A stretch of DNA of 6,118 nt from an uncultured Ruminococcus sp. (GTDB lineage Bacteria > Bacillota > Clostridia > Oscillospirales > Ruminococcaceae): contig CAMWGS010000127.1 in NCBI GenBank assembly GCA_947173865.1, positions 1-6,118 of the forward strand, read 5' to 3'. Below the pieces are notes generated by a model, which saw only the letters and a program-made list of their open reading frames with translations, was not told the DNA's origin and did no database searches. Position 1 is the first letter of the stretch, and every line of letters starts with the position of its first letter. This document shows, one piece after another, positions 6,108 to 6,118 of this stretch. A program made the position numbers and the translations under genes.

Positions 6108-6118
6108 GTTCAGGCAAT

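Noticed and set aside
6086..6118. Programmed -1 frameshift in the asnB-like gene, helped by the AGGAGGTG at 6086-6093
   Set aside because: The Shine-Dalgarno-like bases are at a distance that can stimulate -1 shifts. However, there is no slippery heptamer, the AGGAGGTG simply encodes the conserved Gly-Gly, and a shift would still leave the Asp-Ser of the PP-loop missing. A deletion or an assembly error is simpler.
1..6118. tRNA, rRNA, CRISPR array, transposon ends, prophage or defence system
   Set aside because: I looked for cloverleaf arms, regular direct repeats with spacers, terminal inverted repeats and transposase, recombinase or nuclease motifs, and saw none.

Overview
The window looks like a piece of chromosome from a low- to mid-GC Gram-positive bacterium of the class Clostridia, probably near Ruminococcus. 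The evidence is: strong AGGAGG-type ribosome binding sites; the pairs yceD-rpmF and der-plsY-gpsA, which are familiar in Firmicutes; a DUF512 protein of the type common in Clostridia; and an asparagine synthetase-like protein of a form I associate from memory with gut clostridia. The genus is inference. All supported genes are on the + strand, and no stretch over 300 bases lacks a gene.

Bases 1-761 hold a small ribosome-related unit. It has a cysteine-rich YceD/DUF177 protein, ribosomal protein L32 (rpmF) behind a near-perfect Shine-Dalgarno site, and a strong intrinsic terminator.

Bases 789-5177 hold the main operon. A PDZ/radical-SAM-like DUF512 protein of unknown function comes first. The double GTPase Der follows (50S ribosome assembly), overlapping by 4 bases the acyl-phosphate:glycerol-3-phosphate acyltransferase PlsY. 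GpsA comes next, after a long hairpin. GpsA makes sn-glycerol 3-phosphate and PlsY acylates it, so the two genes give consecutive steps at the entry to phospholipid synthesis. Der ties the unit to ribosome maturation and so to growth.

Bases 5164-6118 are more accessory. A small probable lipoprotein with a BamE/SmpA-like motif overlaps the end of gpsA by 14 bases. After it comes an AsnB-family protein odd at both ends. It begins without the usual N-terminal Cys nucleophile of the glutaminase domain. It also stops inside the ATP-pyrophosphatase (PP-loop) motif, 11 bases before the window ends; another frame there reads like the continuation, so a small deletion or an end-of-contig error is likely.

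No RNA gene, CRISPR array, insertion sequence, prophage or defence gene was recognised. Most of the window is conserved housekeeping DNA. The points worth a second look are the AsnB-like gene, the plsY-gpsA hairpin, the terminator with almost no promoter space behind it, and the uncharacterised DUF512 protein.
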